Source: Simplicispira suum (GTDB lineage Bacteria; Pseudomonadota; Gammaproteobacteria; Burkholderiales; Burkholderiaceae_C). From it: 64,000 nucleotides of DNA. The stretch is from the NCBI RefSeq assembly GCF_003008595.1, contig NZ_CP027669.1, forward strand, positions 1,860,001-1,924,000. The letters are read 5' to 3'. Position numbers and translations under genes: made by a program. The notes below the pieces were generated by a model. It worked only from the letters and a program-made list of their open reading frames with translations. It did not search any database and was not told the origin of the DNA. This document shows, piece by piece, positions 43,138-52,402 of the stretch. Position 1 is the stretch's first letter, and every line of letters starts with the position of its first letter.

Positions 43138-44574
43138 ATGTCCTTGCGCCGCGCCACCAAAATAGTTGCCACCCTGGGCCCCGCCTCGAGCGAGCTGACC
43201 CTGCTGGAGAAGATGATCTTTTCCGGCGTGAATGTGGTCCGACTCAACTTCAGTCACGGCAGCGCGCAAGACCACATCGAGCGCGCGCGCTTGGTGCGCG
43301 AAGCGGCACAGCGCGCAGGGCGGGAAGTGGCCATCATGGCTGACCTCCAGGGGCCAAAAATTCGTGTGGGAAAGTTCGCAGAAGGCCGCGTGATGCTGGA
43401 GTCGGGTGCTGTTTTTGTCCTCGATGCTTCCCGCACCGAGTTGGGCGACGCGGCAGGTGTGGGCCTTGACTACAAGGAGCTTCCACGCGACACCCGTCCC
43501 GGAGATGTCTTGTTGCTCAACGATGGGTTGATCGTGTTGACCGTGGATGCCGTGCGTGGCGAGGCAGTACATACCACGGTCCGCATTGGTGGTGAACTCT
43601 CCAACAACAAAGGCATCAACAAGCAAGGCGGCGGGTTGACCGCGCCGGCGTTGACAGCAAAGGACATGGAAGACATTCGTACGGCGATGAGCTTTCAGGC
43701 CGACTACGTTGCGGTGAGTTTTCCAAAAAGTGCCACCGACATGGAAATGGCCCGGCAGCTGTGCAATGTCGCTGCGGCGCAATACCGCCACAAGCCAGGT
43801 CTGATCGCCAAAATCGAACGAGCCGAGGCCATCCCCCGGCTGGAGGAAATCCTGCGCGTCAGCGACGGCATCATGGTCGCACGCGGCGATCTTGCCGTGG
43901 AAGTGGGCAACGCCGTGGTGCCGGCATTGCAGAAAAAGATGATTCGCATGGCACGCGATATGGATAAGCTGGTGATCACCGCCACGCAGATGATGGAGAG
44001 CATGATCACGAATGCCTCGCCTACTCGCGCCGAAGTGAGCGACGTGGCCAATGCCGTGCTGGACGGAACCGATGCCGTGATGCTGAGTGCGGAAACGGCT
44101 GCTGGCCGCTATCCGCTAGAGACAGTGCAAGAAATGGCCAAGATCTGTGCCGCTGCAGAGGCTGCTGAAGACGCGCAGTTGGATGCAGATTTCACCGGGC
44201 GTGCGTTTGGCGGTATCGACCACGCCATTGCCATGGGCGCACTGTTCACGGCGCACCGCCTGGGTGCCAAAGCTATCGTTGCCATGACGGAGAGTGGCTC
44301 CACTGCGCTGTGGATGAGCCGGCACCGCATTCATATTCCCATCTATGCCCTGACCCCCAAGATCGCGACGCAGCGGCGCATGGCCTTGTACCGCAACGTT
44401 CGTCCCATATTGGTGGATACCAGCGCCGATCGCGACACAGCGCTTGAGCAAGCTGAACGCCACCTCAAAGACCGCGCCATTGTCAGCAGCGGCGATGTCT
44501 ATGCCATCACCTGCGGTGAACCCATGGGGGCGCCGGGCGGCACCAACATGCTGAAAATCTGTCGCGCTATTTGA
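43138..44574 (+). CDS. pyk: Pyruvate kinase
   Basis: The 478-residue enzyme transfers phosphate from phosphoenolpyruvate to ADP. Conserved parts are present in order: RRATKIVATLGPASSELTLL, VNVVRLNFSHGSAQDH, MADLQGPKIRVGKF, KIERAEAIPRLEEIL, ARGDLAVEVG, the MMESMI and AEVSDVANAVLDGTDAVML signature, and the C-terminal allosteric domain with AIVAMTESGSTALWMSRHR and GTNMLKICRAI. It forms part of the pgk-pyk-fba glycolytic block. Confidence 0.98.
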   Translation: MSLRRATKIVATLGPASSELTLLEKMIFSGVNVVRLNFSHGSAQDHIERARLVREAAQRAGREVAIMADLQGPKIRVGKFAEGRVMLESGAVFVLDASRTELGDAAGVGLDYKELPRDTRPGDVLLLNDGLIVLTVDAVRGEAVHTTVRIGGELSNNKGINKQGGGLTAPALTAKDMEDIRTAMSFQADYVAVSFPKSATDMEMARQLCNVAAAQYRHKPGLIAKIERAEAIPRLEEILRVSDGIMVARGDLAVEVGNAVVPALQKKMIRMARDMDKLVITATQMMESMITNASPTRAEVSDVANAVLDGTDAVMLSAETAAGRYPLETVQEMAKICAAAEAAEDAQLDADFTGRAFGGIDHAIAMGALFTAHRLGAKAIVAMTESGSTALWMSRHRIHIPIYALTPKIATQRRMALYRNVRPILVDTSADRDTALEQAERHLKDRAIVSSGDVYAITCGEPMGAPGGTNMLKICRAI

Positions 44575-44848
44575 GGGCTGGATTCAACCTGGAAACGGCG
44601 GTTGATCGCTTGTTGTCGTTTGGAAAGCCGCCTGGTGATTGGCCTTGTTGGCATCGCAGGCGCTCACCTGTAGTGTGAACAGCGCTATGCACCCGCCGGC
44701 ACCACACTGGCCGTGCCATGCGGCGTTGCTCGTCCTTGCCTGGCACGCCCATTGCGGCCATGGCGGGCGCATCCAACTGCCGTTTCTAGGCTCAACAGAG
44801 CCGTCGTGAAGGCGGCGCTCGGCGAGAAGAGCTGAGTGGCAACCATTC
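44575..44848. other. Gap between pyk and the PAP2 gene, no gene recognised
   Basis: 274 bases lie between two convergent genes. Short frames on both strands have no family-like sequence or ribosome site, and no clear terminator with a T-run was found. The region may be the remains of a removed gene or a long 3' end. Confidence 0.3.
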
Positions 44849-45598
44849 TCAATGGGCCTCTGTTGTTCCGACAACGCTGGCCGCGTTTGCGTCGCAAAGA
44901 GCGTCTCGGTGGAATGCCATGTCGACGAACCATGCAGTGGTCCAGCACAACCAGCCCGTCCACAGGGTGTGACTCTGAAAGTGCGCCCCGCGTATCTGCT
45001 GTGACAGGCCGAGCACAAACCCCGCTACGAGAACGCTTCCCAGCCAGATCCGCGCAGCGAGTGGCTGGCTTCGGCGCAGCACAAAATAGCCACCAATGAA
45101 GGCAAAACCTGCTGAAGCGTGTCCTGCGGGAAAACACTTGCCAGCGCCCCCATCGACCGTTCCCAGCGCCCAGTGCGAGGCGTAACGTGCAACGCCGCCA
45201 AACTCGGCAAGGTCCCAGGGGCAGCTGGTCGTACTGGCATATTTCAGGGCGCTCACTACCGCCAGCGCCAACAGAGTAGTGACTGCAAGTTGCAGTCGTT
45301 CAGCTCTGTTGGTACCGCGCAGGACACCGAAGGGCCACCAGACCGCCAGTACCAGCGCCAAAGCAGCCAACCACGCCAAGCGGCGTGCGCCCTCGTGCAT
45401 CACGTGCACGAAGAACCATTGGTCACGCAAAGGAAAGCCATGAACTCCGCCGAACCAATGTGCCACCTCCCGATCCAGGCCCCCGGCATCCCAGGCAACC
45501 AACAGGCCGAAAGCAGCTAGCGTCCAGCCGAGAAGGTGTAGATTGTTGGTGTGTTGGGTGCTGTTGCGATGCGAACTGCGGGAGGCTACATGAGACAT
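44849..45598 (-). CDS. PAP2-family membrane phosphatase
   Basis: The 249-residue protein has about six membrane helices. The three phosphatase motifs are present in a variant form: SALKYASTTSCPWDL (motif 1, with Lys and Cys-Pro), CFPAGHASAGFAF (motif 2 with catalytic His) and SQQIRGAHFQSHTLWTGW (motif 3 with Arg and His). The CPW and FPAGHAS wording recalls lipid A or undecaprenyl-phosphate phosphatases. It is divergent from a PmrAB-like system and has a PmrA-box match 24 bases before its start, so it may modify lipid A or envelope lipids in response to cationic peptides (inference). The start codon is uncertain, since no ribosome site is visible. Confidence 0.85.
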   Translation of the reverse strand: MSHVASRSSHRNSTQHTNNLHLLGWTLAAFGLLVAWDAGGLDREVAHWFGGVHGFPLRDQWFFVHVMHEGARRLAWLAALALVLAVWWPFGVLRGTNRAERLQLAVTTLLALAVVSALKYASTTSCPWDLAEFGGVARYASHWALGTVDGGAGKCFPAGHASAGFAFIGGYFVLRRSQPLAARIWLGSVLVAGFVLGLSQQIRGAHFQSHTLWTGWLCWTTAWFVDMAFHRDALCDANAASVVGTTEAH

Positions 45599-45621
45599 GT
45601 CGCACACACTAGGTGCAGCGA

Positions 45622-45638
45622 CTTAATCAGGCATTAAG
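45622..45638 (-). promoter_or_regulatory. PmrA-box-like site upstream of the PAP2 gene
   Basis: CTTAAT-CAGGC-ATTAAG is two HTTAAD hexamers separated by five bases, the known PmrA/BasR recognition pattern, and is at the same time a perfect palindrome. It lies 24-40 bases upstream of the PAP2 ATG and about 180 bases upstream of the response regulator, so it could serve both. A lone CTTAAG is at 45682-45687. Confidence 0.6.
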
Positions 45639-45820
45639 GGCGATCAGCACCCTATCCCAATTCGCAGGCGGTGCAGGCCTACTTAAGACACCGCACACAT
45701 AGTCTGCGGGTCGAATCTACGAAGGTCGCCCGTGGATTCGTTTCTCCCCAGCGTCGTCGAAAAATCGCTTCACACCGGGTGCGCCCTGAAAATGCGTGCA
45801 ACTGCTGCAAGAATGCGGAC

Positions 45821-46525
45821 ATGCGAATCTTGGTGGTCGAAGATGATGCAGGCATTGCCGAAGGCCTGGCTGCCAATTTGCGCCAGCGTGGATATGCGGT
45901 GGACGTGTGCGACAGTGTGGAGGGCGGTTGGAGCGCTTTGTGCCGCGAACGCTTCGATGCACTGGTCTTGGATCTTGGCCTCGTGGACGGTGACGGCGCG
46001 CAACTCCTGCAGCGCTTGCGTGCCCTTGCGTTTCCTCAAGCTTCCGCGACAGCGGCGTTGCCGGACTCGGCGCTCCCTGTTCTGATCATCACGGCGCGTG
46101 ATGAGGTGGAGCAGCGTATCGCGGGCCTTGACAAGGGGGCAGACGACTATCTGGTCAAGCCGTTTGATTTCAATGAGCTGGACGCACGGCTGCGCGCCCT
46201 GCTGCGTCGCTCTGCCGGGCGCGCTCAACCGATGGTGCTTTATGGCGACATAGCGCTGGATCCCGCTGCGCGAACGGTGCGTCGTGCGGATCGTCTGGTG
46301 GACATCTCTCCACGTGAATTTTCCATCCTCCTGGTGCTGCTGGAAGCACGCGGCCGGGTGCTGTCGCGCTCGCAACTCGAAGAGCGTCTGTACAGTTGGA
46401 ATGCTGCAGTGGAGAGCAATGCGATCGAGGTGCATATTCACCATTTGCGACGCAAACTGGGTGCCACCTTGATACAGACCATGCGCGGTGTGGGTTATTT
46501 CATCCCCAGGGATGGGCACCGATGA
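45821..46525 (+). CDS. OmpR-family response regulator (PmrA/QseB-like)
   Basis: The 234-residue protein has a receiver domain with acidic pocket VVEDDAG, phosphoacceptor Asp51 (LVLDLGLVDG), Thr91 (LIITARDE) and Lys113 (LVKPFDFNEL). A winged-helix output domain follows (VDISPREFSILLVLLEARG, SNAIEVHIHHLRRKLG, IQTMRGVGYF). About ten extra residues (FPQASATAALPDSA) precede the fourth strand. It is coupled by ATGA to the sensor kinase gene. The subgroup is judged from LYSWN and IEVHIHHLRRKL wording and from the PmrA-box nearby. The ATG at 45821 starts the receiver fold. Confidence 0.92.
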   Translation: MRILVVEDDAGIAEGLAANLRQRGYAVDVCDSVEGGWSALCRERFDALVLDLGLVDGDGAQLLQRLRALAFPQASATAALPDSALPVLIITARDEVEQRIAGLDKGADDYLVKPFDFNELDARLRALLRRSAGRAQPMVLYGDIALDPAARTVRRADRLVDISPREFSILLVLLEARGRVLSRSQLEERLYSWNAAVESNAIEVHIHHLRRKLGATLIQTMRGVGYFIPRDGHR

Positions 46526-47892
46526 GCCGTCCGACCTGGTCCGATGCTTCTCTGATGCGGCAGTTGCTTCTGTGGTCGCTGGGGGCACTCATTCTGGTGT
46601 GGGCGTGTTTCGTCTTTCTCGCTTATCGCACGGGCGTGGAAGAGGCGGATGAATTGACCGACGGCCACCTCGCAAGTGTCGCCGTGCTCTTGCTTGGAAT
46701 TCATGGTCTGCCAGCAATAGACCAAAGTGTGGAACCGTTGCGCCTGCGACAGGAAGGACTTAAAAATCACGACTATCAACAGTCGCTCAGCGTCCTGGTA
46801 TGGGATGCGCAGGGGCGGCTGAGTTGGCGCAGCGGTGAGGCGCCCGTGCTGGCCTTCGATGCGGCGGCGGAAGGCTACGCTACCGTTATTGCAGGCGAAG
46901 AGCCACTTTCCTGGCGCAGTTTTTCTCAGTGGAATCGTGAGCACACGCAGAAGGTAGCGGTGATGCTGCAACTCGACGAGCGCGACGCATTGGCACACGA
47001 CATTGCGGGCCAGATGATCGAGCCTGGTCTGTGGTTGCTGCCGGTGGTGTCGCTTGCGCTTGGCTTGGCCATTTCTCGGGGTCTGCGACCATTGATGGAA
47101 CTCTCCAATGCGGTTGCGGCGCTGGATGTCCAGAATGCCGACAGTCTGGTGGCTCGCCATCCGTTGCGCGAGTTCGACTCGGTGGTCGAATCCATCAACA
47201 CCTTGTTGGCACGACAGCAGCAGGCACTTTTCAGAGAGCGGCAACTGGCCAATGAAGTCGCGCACGAACTGCGCACGCCGCTTGCCTCCATCGTTCTGCA
47301 GGCTCAGGCGCTCGAAGCCACTCTGGAGGCCGAAGCGCCGCGCGCCGCACTGGCTCGCATCCGGGCCGACACCTTGCGGGTAGGCCATGTTTTAGATCAA
47401 CTTCTGGCCTTGGCGCGGTCGAGCCGTGATGGTGCAAAGTCTGGGTGGCAGCAGATCGATCTCGCGCAATTGGCGCGCACGGTGGCCGCCGACTATGCGC
47501 AAGCTGCATGGGAGCGAAATGACGTGATCGAAGTGCAGGCGGACGCTTCCCTGACAATGAGCGCTCAGCCGGTGCTGCTGGGAATTGCGCTGCGAAATCT
47601 TGTAGAGAACGCCTTGCGACACACCCCTTTCGGCACGCGCATCGCCATTCAGTGCGGGCGAGATCAAGTCGCTGGGGCGAGCGTGGTTTGGCTGCAGGTT
47701 TGTGACGACGGCGGACGTCAGGGCAGCAGCGCGGAACGTCCACTTGCCGACAGCCTTCACCTGGGGCATGAAATCGTCGCTCGCGTGGCGGCGGAGCATG
47801 GGGCTCAGTTTCGAAAATCTCCCTGCGCGTCGCCGTTTACTACCTGCTACCGCATCGACTTTCTCTACGGCCCGCAAAACCCAGCTGGCTAG
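46522..47892 (+). CDS. Sensor histidine kinase (PmrB/QseC-like) with degenerate catalytic domain
   Basis: The protein has 456 residues. Two membrane helices (about 13-35 and 169-184) flank a periplasmic sensor domain of about 130 residues. The dimerisation domain has the H-box NEVAHELRTPLASI with His248, and the N-box is LRNLVENALRHTP. Downstream the usual DxGxG is CDDGGRQGS, and the ATP-lid with GxGLGL is cut to PLADSLHLGHEIVARV, so the G1/F/G2 boxes are largely lost. Either a variant nucleotide pocket or a kinase-impaired (phosphatase) sensor is possible. It follows the response regulator by ATGA. It ends 64 bases before fba. Confidence 0.88.
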   Translation: MSRPTWSDASLMRQLLLWSLGALILVWACFVFLAYRTGVEEADELTDGHLASVAVLLLGIHGLPAIDQSVEPLRLRQEGLKNHDYQQSLSVLVWDAQGRLSWRSGEAPVLAFDAAAEGYATVIAGEEPLSWRSFSQWNREHTQKVAVMLQLDERDALAHDIAGQMIEPGLWLLPVVSLALGLAISRGLRPLMELSNAVAALDVQNADSLVARHPLREFDSVVESINTLLARQQQALFRERQLANEVAHELRTPLASIVLQAQALEATLEAEAPRAALARIRADTLRVGHVLDQLLALARSSRDGAKSGWQQIDLAQLARTVAADYAQAAWERNDVIEVQADASLTMSAQPVLLGIALRNLVENALRHTPFGTRIAIQCGRDQVAGASVVWLQVCDDGGRQGSSAERPLADSLHLGHEIVARVAAEHGAQFRKSPCASPFTTCYRIDFLYGPQNPAG

Positions 47893-47956
47893 AATGACAA
47901 GTTACCAAGCGGTTACGAAATTGTGCCGCTCCCATTGACTTGACCGGATACCAACC

Positions 47957-49021
47957 ATGCCTCTCGTCTCGATGCGCCAACTCCTAGACCACGCCGCCGA
48001 ATGCGGTTATGGCATTCCCGCTTTCAACGTCAACAACCTGGAGCAGGTTCAGGCCGTGATGGCGGCAGCCGATGAAACGGGTGCTCCCGTGATCTTGCAG
48101 GCCAGCGCCGGTGCGCGCAAATACGCAGGCGAGAGCTTTATCAAGCACCTGATTCAGGCTGCGTGCGAAGCCTATCCCCACATCCCGCTGGTGATGCACC
48201 AGGACCATGGCACGTCGCCTGCCATCTGTCAGGGAGCCATCGATCTGGGATTTGGCTCGGTAATGATGGACGGCTCGCTGATGGAGGATGGCAAGACCCC
48301 GTCGTCTTTTGAATACAACGTGGACGTGACGCGCAAGGTCGTCGCAATGGCCCACAAGGTGGGCGTTACCGTCGAGGGAGAGCTTGGCTGCCTGGGTTCG
48401 CTGGAAACAGGGGAAGCGGGCGAGGAAGACGGCGTGGGTGCGGCCGGCAAGCTCGACCACAGCCAGATGCTGACCGACCCTGAGGAAGCGGCCCAGTTCG
48501 TCAAGGCCACCCAACTGGACGCACTCGCCATTGCCATTGGCACCAGCCATGGCGCCTACAAGTTCACGCGCGAGCCCACGGGCGATATCTTGGCCATCAG
48601 CCGTGTTCAAGCGATCCATGCCCGCATTCCCAACACCCACCTGGTGATGCACGGGAGTTCCAGCGTGCCGCAAGACCTGCTGGCGATCATCAACCAGTAC
48701 GGTGGAAAGATGAAAGAAACCTACGGCGTGCCGGTTGAGGAGATCCAGAAAGCCATTCAATTCGGTGTTCGAAAGATCAACATCGATACCGACATTCGCC
48801 TGGCCATGACGGGTGCAGTGCGAAAGTTCCTGGCGGAAAATCCCGAAAAATTCGATGCCCGCGAATGGCTTAAGCCCGCGCGCGAGGCGGCCAAGGCCAT
48901 CTGCAAACAGCGCTACCTCCAGTTTGGCTGCGAGGGCCAGGGTGTCAAGATCAAGGGCGTGTCGCTGAGCGTAATGGCGCAGAAGTACGCCGCAGGCGAC
49001 CTGGCCCAAGTGGTTCACTGA
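47957..49021 (+). CDS. fba: Class II fructose-bisphosphate aldolase
   Basis: This 354-residue zinc aldolase splits fructose 1,6-bisphosphate. Visible hallmarks are [18 protein letters not shown], the metal-binding [64 protein letters not shown] and [12 protein letters not shown]. The C-terminus LAQVVH is typical of the CbbA-type found in betaproteobacteria, which may also act on sedoheptulose bisphosphate. It is in the same block as pgk and pyk. Confidence 0.97.
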   Translation: MPLVSMRQLLDHAAECGYGIPAFNVNNLEQVQAVMAAADETGAPVILQASAGARKYAGESFIKHLIQAACEAYPHIPLVMHQDHGTSPAICQGAIDLGFGSVMMDGSLMEDGKTPSSFEYNVDVTRKVVAMAHKVGVTVEGELGCLGSLETGEAGEEDGVGAAGKLDHSQMLTDPEEAAQFVKATQLDALAIAIGTSHGAYKFTREPTGDILAISRVQAIHARIPNTHLVMHGSSSVPQDLLAIINQYGGKMKETYGVPVEEIQKAIQFGVRKINIDTDIRLAMTGAVRKFLAENPEKFDAREWLKPAREAAKAICKQRYLQFGCEGQGVKIKGVSLSVMAQKYAAGDLAQVVH

Positions 49022-49144
49022 AAGTTCCGTATCTCCTCTCGTACAAACCGGCGGCCCTTGTGTTGCCGGTTCTGAACTGAGGACGCCTCTCCAAAGGGCG
49101 TGTCCGATTGGCGATAGAAGCCCGATATTCTTAATGTAAGCTCG

Positions 49145-49232
49145 CGGTCAGTTAACTTGTGCTGACCGGGGCGGAGAGTGGAGCCTCCCGGTCTGGCGCT
49201 ATCGCGCATGCAAGCCTACGGGGCGCCTGCGC
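49145..49232 (+). promoter_or_regulatory. Structured leader of pntA with mutually exclusive hairpins
   Basis: Hairpin A is CGGTCAG (49145-49151) with CTGACCG (49162-49168). Hairpin B is GACCGGG (49164-49170) with CCCGGTC (49187-49193). They share bases 49164-49168 and cannot both form. A further stem GGCGC (49195-49199) with GCGCC (49223-49227) follows, in competition with GCGCA/TGCGC. The ribosome site CGGAGGAAG is at about 49248. The arrangement looks like an attenuator or riboswitch-type leader; no known class was recognised. Confidence 0.4.
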
Positions 49233-49262
49233 AACGACTACAAAACTCGGAGGAAGCAATTC

Positions 49263-50861
49263 ATGCAAACAAGCCCAACACCAGCGGTGCAGCGCATCGG
49301 CGTGCCGACGGAGACGTTCCAAGGCGAAAAGCGTGTAGCGACTGTGCCGGACGCAGTGGAAAAGCTTATCAAACTCGGCTTCAAGGTTGCCGTCGAGTCT
49401 GGCGCTGGCGATGGAGCCCACTTCAGCGACGAGACCTACCGCGCTGCCGGCGCCGAGGTGCTGCCAGATGCCGCCGCGCTGTGGGCTGCTTCTGACATTG
49501 TCCTGAAAGTACGTCCCCCAAACAGCGATGAAGTGGCGCTGATGCGGGATGGCGGCACGCTGATTGGCTTCGTCTGGCCTGCTCAAAACCCGGAGTTGAT
49601 GCAGCAGCTCACGGCCAAGAACGCTACGGTGCTGGCAATTGACTGCCTGCCACGCACGCTCAGCCGCGCGCAGAAGATGGATGCGCTGACCTCTACCGCC
49701 GGTGTGAGTGGTTACCGCGCTGTCATTGAAGCGGCCAACGCTTTCGGTCGTTATTTCAACGGTCAGATTACGGCAGCGGGCAAGGTGCCACCGGCCAAGG
49801 TGTTCATTGCCGGCGCGGGTGTGGCGGGCCTCGCCGCCATCGGCACGGCGGCCAGCTTGGGCGCCGTCGTCCGCGCCAACGACACGCGCGCCGAGGTAGC
49901 CGACCAAGTCAAGTCGCTGGGTGGCGAGTTCGTCAAAGTCGACTATGAAGAAGATGGCGCGGGCGGCGGTGGTTATGCCAAAGTCATGAGCGAGGGCTTT
50001 CAAGCTGCGCAACGCCAGATGTACGCGACACAGGCCAAGGACGCCGACATCATCATCACCACAGCGCTGATCCCGGGCAAGCCCGCGCCCAAGCTCATCA
50101 CTGCCGAGATGGTGCAGTCGATGAAGCCCGGCAGCGTGATCGTGGACATGGCGGCGGAGCAGGGCGGCAACTGCGAATTGACCGTCCCTGGTGAGGCCGT
50201 GGAGCGCCACGGCGTGACCATCGTAGGCTACACCGATTTGGCCTCGCGCATGGCCAAACAGTCTTCCACGCTGTATGCCAACAACCTGTTGCGTCTGGTC
50301 GAAGAATTGTGCAAGGCCAAAGACGGCGTGGCCGTGGTCAACATGGAAGACGACGCCATCCGTGGCCTGACGGTCACCAAGGATGGTGCCATCACCTGGC
50401 CGGCACCGCCCCTTAAGGCGGCACCGGTTCCCGCGCCCAAGTCAGCCGCGCCCGTGGCCGCAAAGAAAGACAGCCATGCGCGTGGCGCCCCAATGCCGGC
50501 CAAAAATCTGGCCATCATGTTTGCCGTGGCTGCGGTGCTCTTCTGGTTCGTCGGTGCCTATGCGCCTGCGGCTTTCCTCGGGCACCTGACGGTGTTTGTG
50601 CTGGCCTGCTTCATTGGCTACATGGTGGTGTGGAACGTCACACCTGCACTGCACACACCTTTGATGAGCGTGACCAATGCCATTTCCAGCATCATTGCCA
50701 TTGGCGCGCTGGTGCAGATTGCGCCGCCGGAAGCGGGCGCCCATGGGCGTCCGGATGGGCTGATTCTCTGGCTGGCTTTTGCCGCTCTCGTGCTCACGTC
50801 CATCAATATGTTCGGCGGCTTTGCCGTGACTCGCCGCATGCTTGCCATGTTCCGCAAATAA
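49263..50861 (+). CDS. pntA: NAD(P) transhydrogenase subunit alpha
   Basis: The protein has 532 residues. The soluble NAD(H)-binding domain I is up to about residue 385 ([59 protein letters not shown]). It is followed by an Ala/Pro-rich linker and the membrane domain ([58 protein letters not shown]). With PntB it couples hydride transfer between NADH and NADP to proton movement. Full-length alpha, as in E. coli, not split into PntAA and PntAB. CGGAGGAAG precedes the ATG. Confidence 0.97.
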   Translation: MQTSPTPAVQRIGVPTETFQGEKRVATVPDAVEKLIKLGFKVAVESGAGDGAHFSDETYRAAGAEVLPDAAALWAASDIVLKVRPPNSDEVALMRDGGTLIGFVWPAQNPELMQQLTAKNATVLAIDCLPRTLSRAQKMDALTSTAGVSGYRAVIEAANAFGRYFNGQITAAGKVPPAKVFIAGAGVAGLAAIGTAASLGAVVRANDTRAEVADQVKSLGGEFVKVDYEEDGAGGGGYAKVMSEGFQAAQRQMYATQAKDADIIITTALIPGKPAPKLITAEMVQSMKPGSVIVDMAAEQGGNCELTVPGEAVERHGVTIVGYTDLASRMAKQSSTLYANNLLRLVEELCKAKDGVAVVNMEDDAIRGLTVTKDGAITWPAPPLKAAPVPAPKSAAPVAAKKDSHARGAPMPAKNLAIMFAVAAVLFWFVGAYAPAAFLGHLTVFVLACFIGYMVVWNVTPALHTPLMSVTNAISSIIAIGALVQIAPPEAGAHGRPDGLILWLAFAALVLTSINMFGGFAVTRRMLAMFRK

Positions 50862-50899
50862 GAACAAGACAGCACTAGAACAAGCAAGGAAAGACGCAC

Positions 50900-52312
50900 A
50901 TGTCGCAAAGTCTCGTCACAGTGGCTTATATTGCCGCCGCCATTCTCTTTATCCTGAGCCTTGGAGGTCTGTCCAACCCGGAAAGCTCGCGGCGCGGGAA
51001 TCTGTTTGGCATGATCGGTATGGCCTTGGCCGTGCTGGCCACGGTTTTTGGCCCGCGCGTCGGCGCCACTGGCATCGCCTGGATTGTCGGTGCACTGGTC
51101 ATCGGCGGCGGCATTGGCCTGTACGCGGCCAAGATCGTGAAGATGACGCAAATGCCCGAGCTGATTGCACTCATGCACAGCCTGGTGGGTTTGGCGGCCT
51201 GCATTGTGGGCTTTGCCAGCTACGTGGACACATCGATTCAGCTCGCAGGCATTGAGAAAACCATCCACGAGGTGGAAATCTACATCGGCATCCTGATCGG
51301 CGCCATCACCTTCTCGGGGTCGCTGATTGCGTTTGGCAAGCTCAACGGAAAAATTGGCGGCAAGCCCATGCTATTGCCTGCGCGCCACTGGCTCAACCTG
51401 GTGGCCCTGCTGCTGGTGATCTGGTTTGGCAGGGAATTTTTGGCTGCCCCGAGCGTGCAAGCCGGCATGTTGCCGCTGATCGTGATGACTGTAATTGCCC
51501 TGCTGCTCGGCGTGCACATGGTGATGGCCATTGGTGGGGCCGATATGCCGGTGGTGGTGTCCATGCTCAACAGCTACTCGGGCTGGGCGGCCGCGGCCAC
51601 CGGCTTCATGCTGGGCAACGACTTGCTGATCGTGACCGGTGCGCTGGTTGGCTCTTCGGGCGCCATCCTGTCGTACATCATGTGCCAGGCGATGAACCGC
51701 AACTTCATCAGCGTGATCGCCGGCGGCTTTGGCTCTGGCGGCGGCGCGCCAGCCAAGAAGGGCGACGCCGCTGAGCCCCAGGGCGAGGTGGTGCCGGTGA
51801 GCTCGGCCGAGACGGCCGAGATGCTGCGCGATGCCAAGAGCGTCATCATCGTGCCCGGCTATGGCATGGCGGTGGCCCAGGCACAGCACACGGTGTACGA
51901 GATCACGCAGACGCTGCGCGAGCGGGGGGTCCAGGTGCGTTTTGGCATCCACCCGGTGGCGGGTCGCATGCCCGGTCACATGAACGTGCTGCTGGCCGAG
52001 GCGAAGGTGCCCTACGACATTGTGATGGAGATGGAAGAGATCAACGAGGACTTCCCCGATACCGACGTGGTCATGGTCATCGGTGCCAATGACATCGTGA
52101 ACCCGAGTGCGCTGGAAGACCCCACCAGCCCCATCGCCGGCATGCCGGTGCTCGAAGTCTGGAAGGCCAAGACGTCCATCGTGATGAAGCGCTCCATGGC
52201 ATCGGGCTATGCGGGCGTGGACAACCCGCTCTTCTACAAGGAAAACAACCGCATGCTATTTGGCGATGCCAAGAAAATGCTCGACGAGGTGCTGGTGGCG
52301 CTCAAGAGCTGA
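50900..52312 (+). CDS. pntB: NAD(P) transhydrogenase subunit beta
   Basis: The protein has 470 residues. About nine membrane helices come first, then the NADP(H)-binding domain [62 protein letters not shown] and [34 protein letters not shown] is the conserved membrane signature. It lies 38 bases after pntA. A GGAAAG ribosome site is present. Confidence 0.97.
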   Translation: MSQSLVTVAYIAAAILFILSLGGLSNPESSRRGNLFGMIGMALAVLATVFGPRVGATGIAWIVGALVIGGGIGLYAAKIVKMTQMPELIALMHSLVGLAACIVGFASYVDTSIQLAGIEKTIHEVEIYIGILIGAITFSGSLIAFGKLNGKIGGKPMLLPARHWLNLVALLLVIWFGREFLAAPSVQAGMLPLIVMTVIALLLGVHMVMAIGGADMPVVVSMLNSYSGWAAAATGFMLGNDLLIVTGALVGSSGAILSYIMCQAMNRNFISVIAGGFGSGGGAPAKKGDAAEPQGEVVPVSSAETAEMLRDAKSVIIVPGYGMAVAQAQHTVYEITQTLRERGVQVRFGIHPVAGRMPGHMNVLLAEAKVPYDIVMEMEEINEDFPDTDVVMVIGANDIVNPSALEDPTSPIAGMPVLEVWKAKTSIVMKRSMASGYAGVDNPLFYKENNRMLFGDAKKMLDEVLVALKS

Positions 52313-52335
52313 CAAGGCCGAATTTCTGCGAACAA

Positions 52336-52353
52336 GCACAGTTGTGCAGAATT
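52336..52353 (+). terminator. Possible weak terminator after pntB
   Basis: gcaca-gt-tgtgc followed by agaattttt forms a short stem and T-run between pntB and fadD. A larger fold, ttctgc with gcagaa, can enclose it. The stem is short, so termination may be partial. Confidence 0.45.
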
Positions 52354-52402
52354 TTTCTGACACGGTCAAAAATACGCGAAAACACATCAGGAGACATTGG
52401 AG

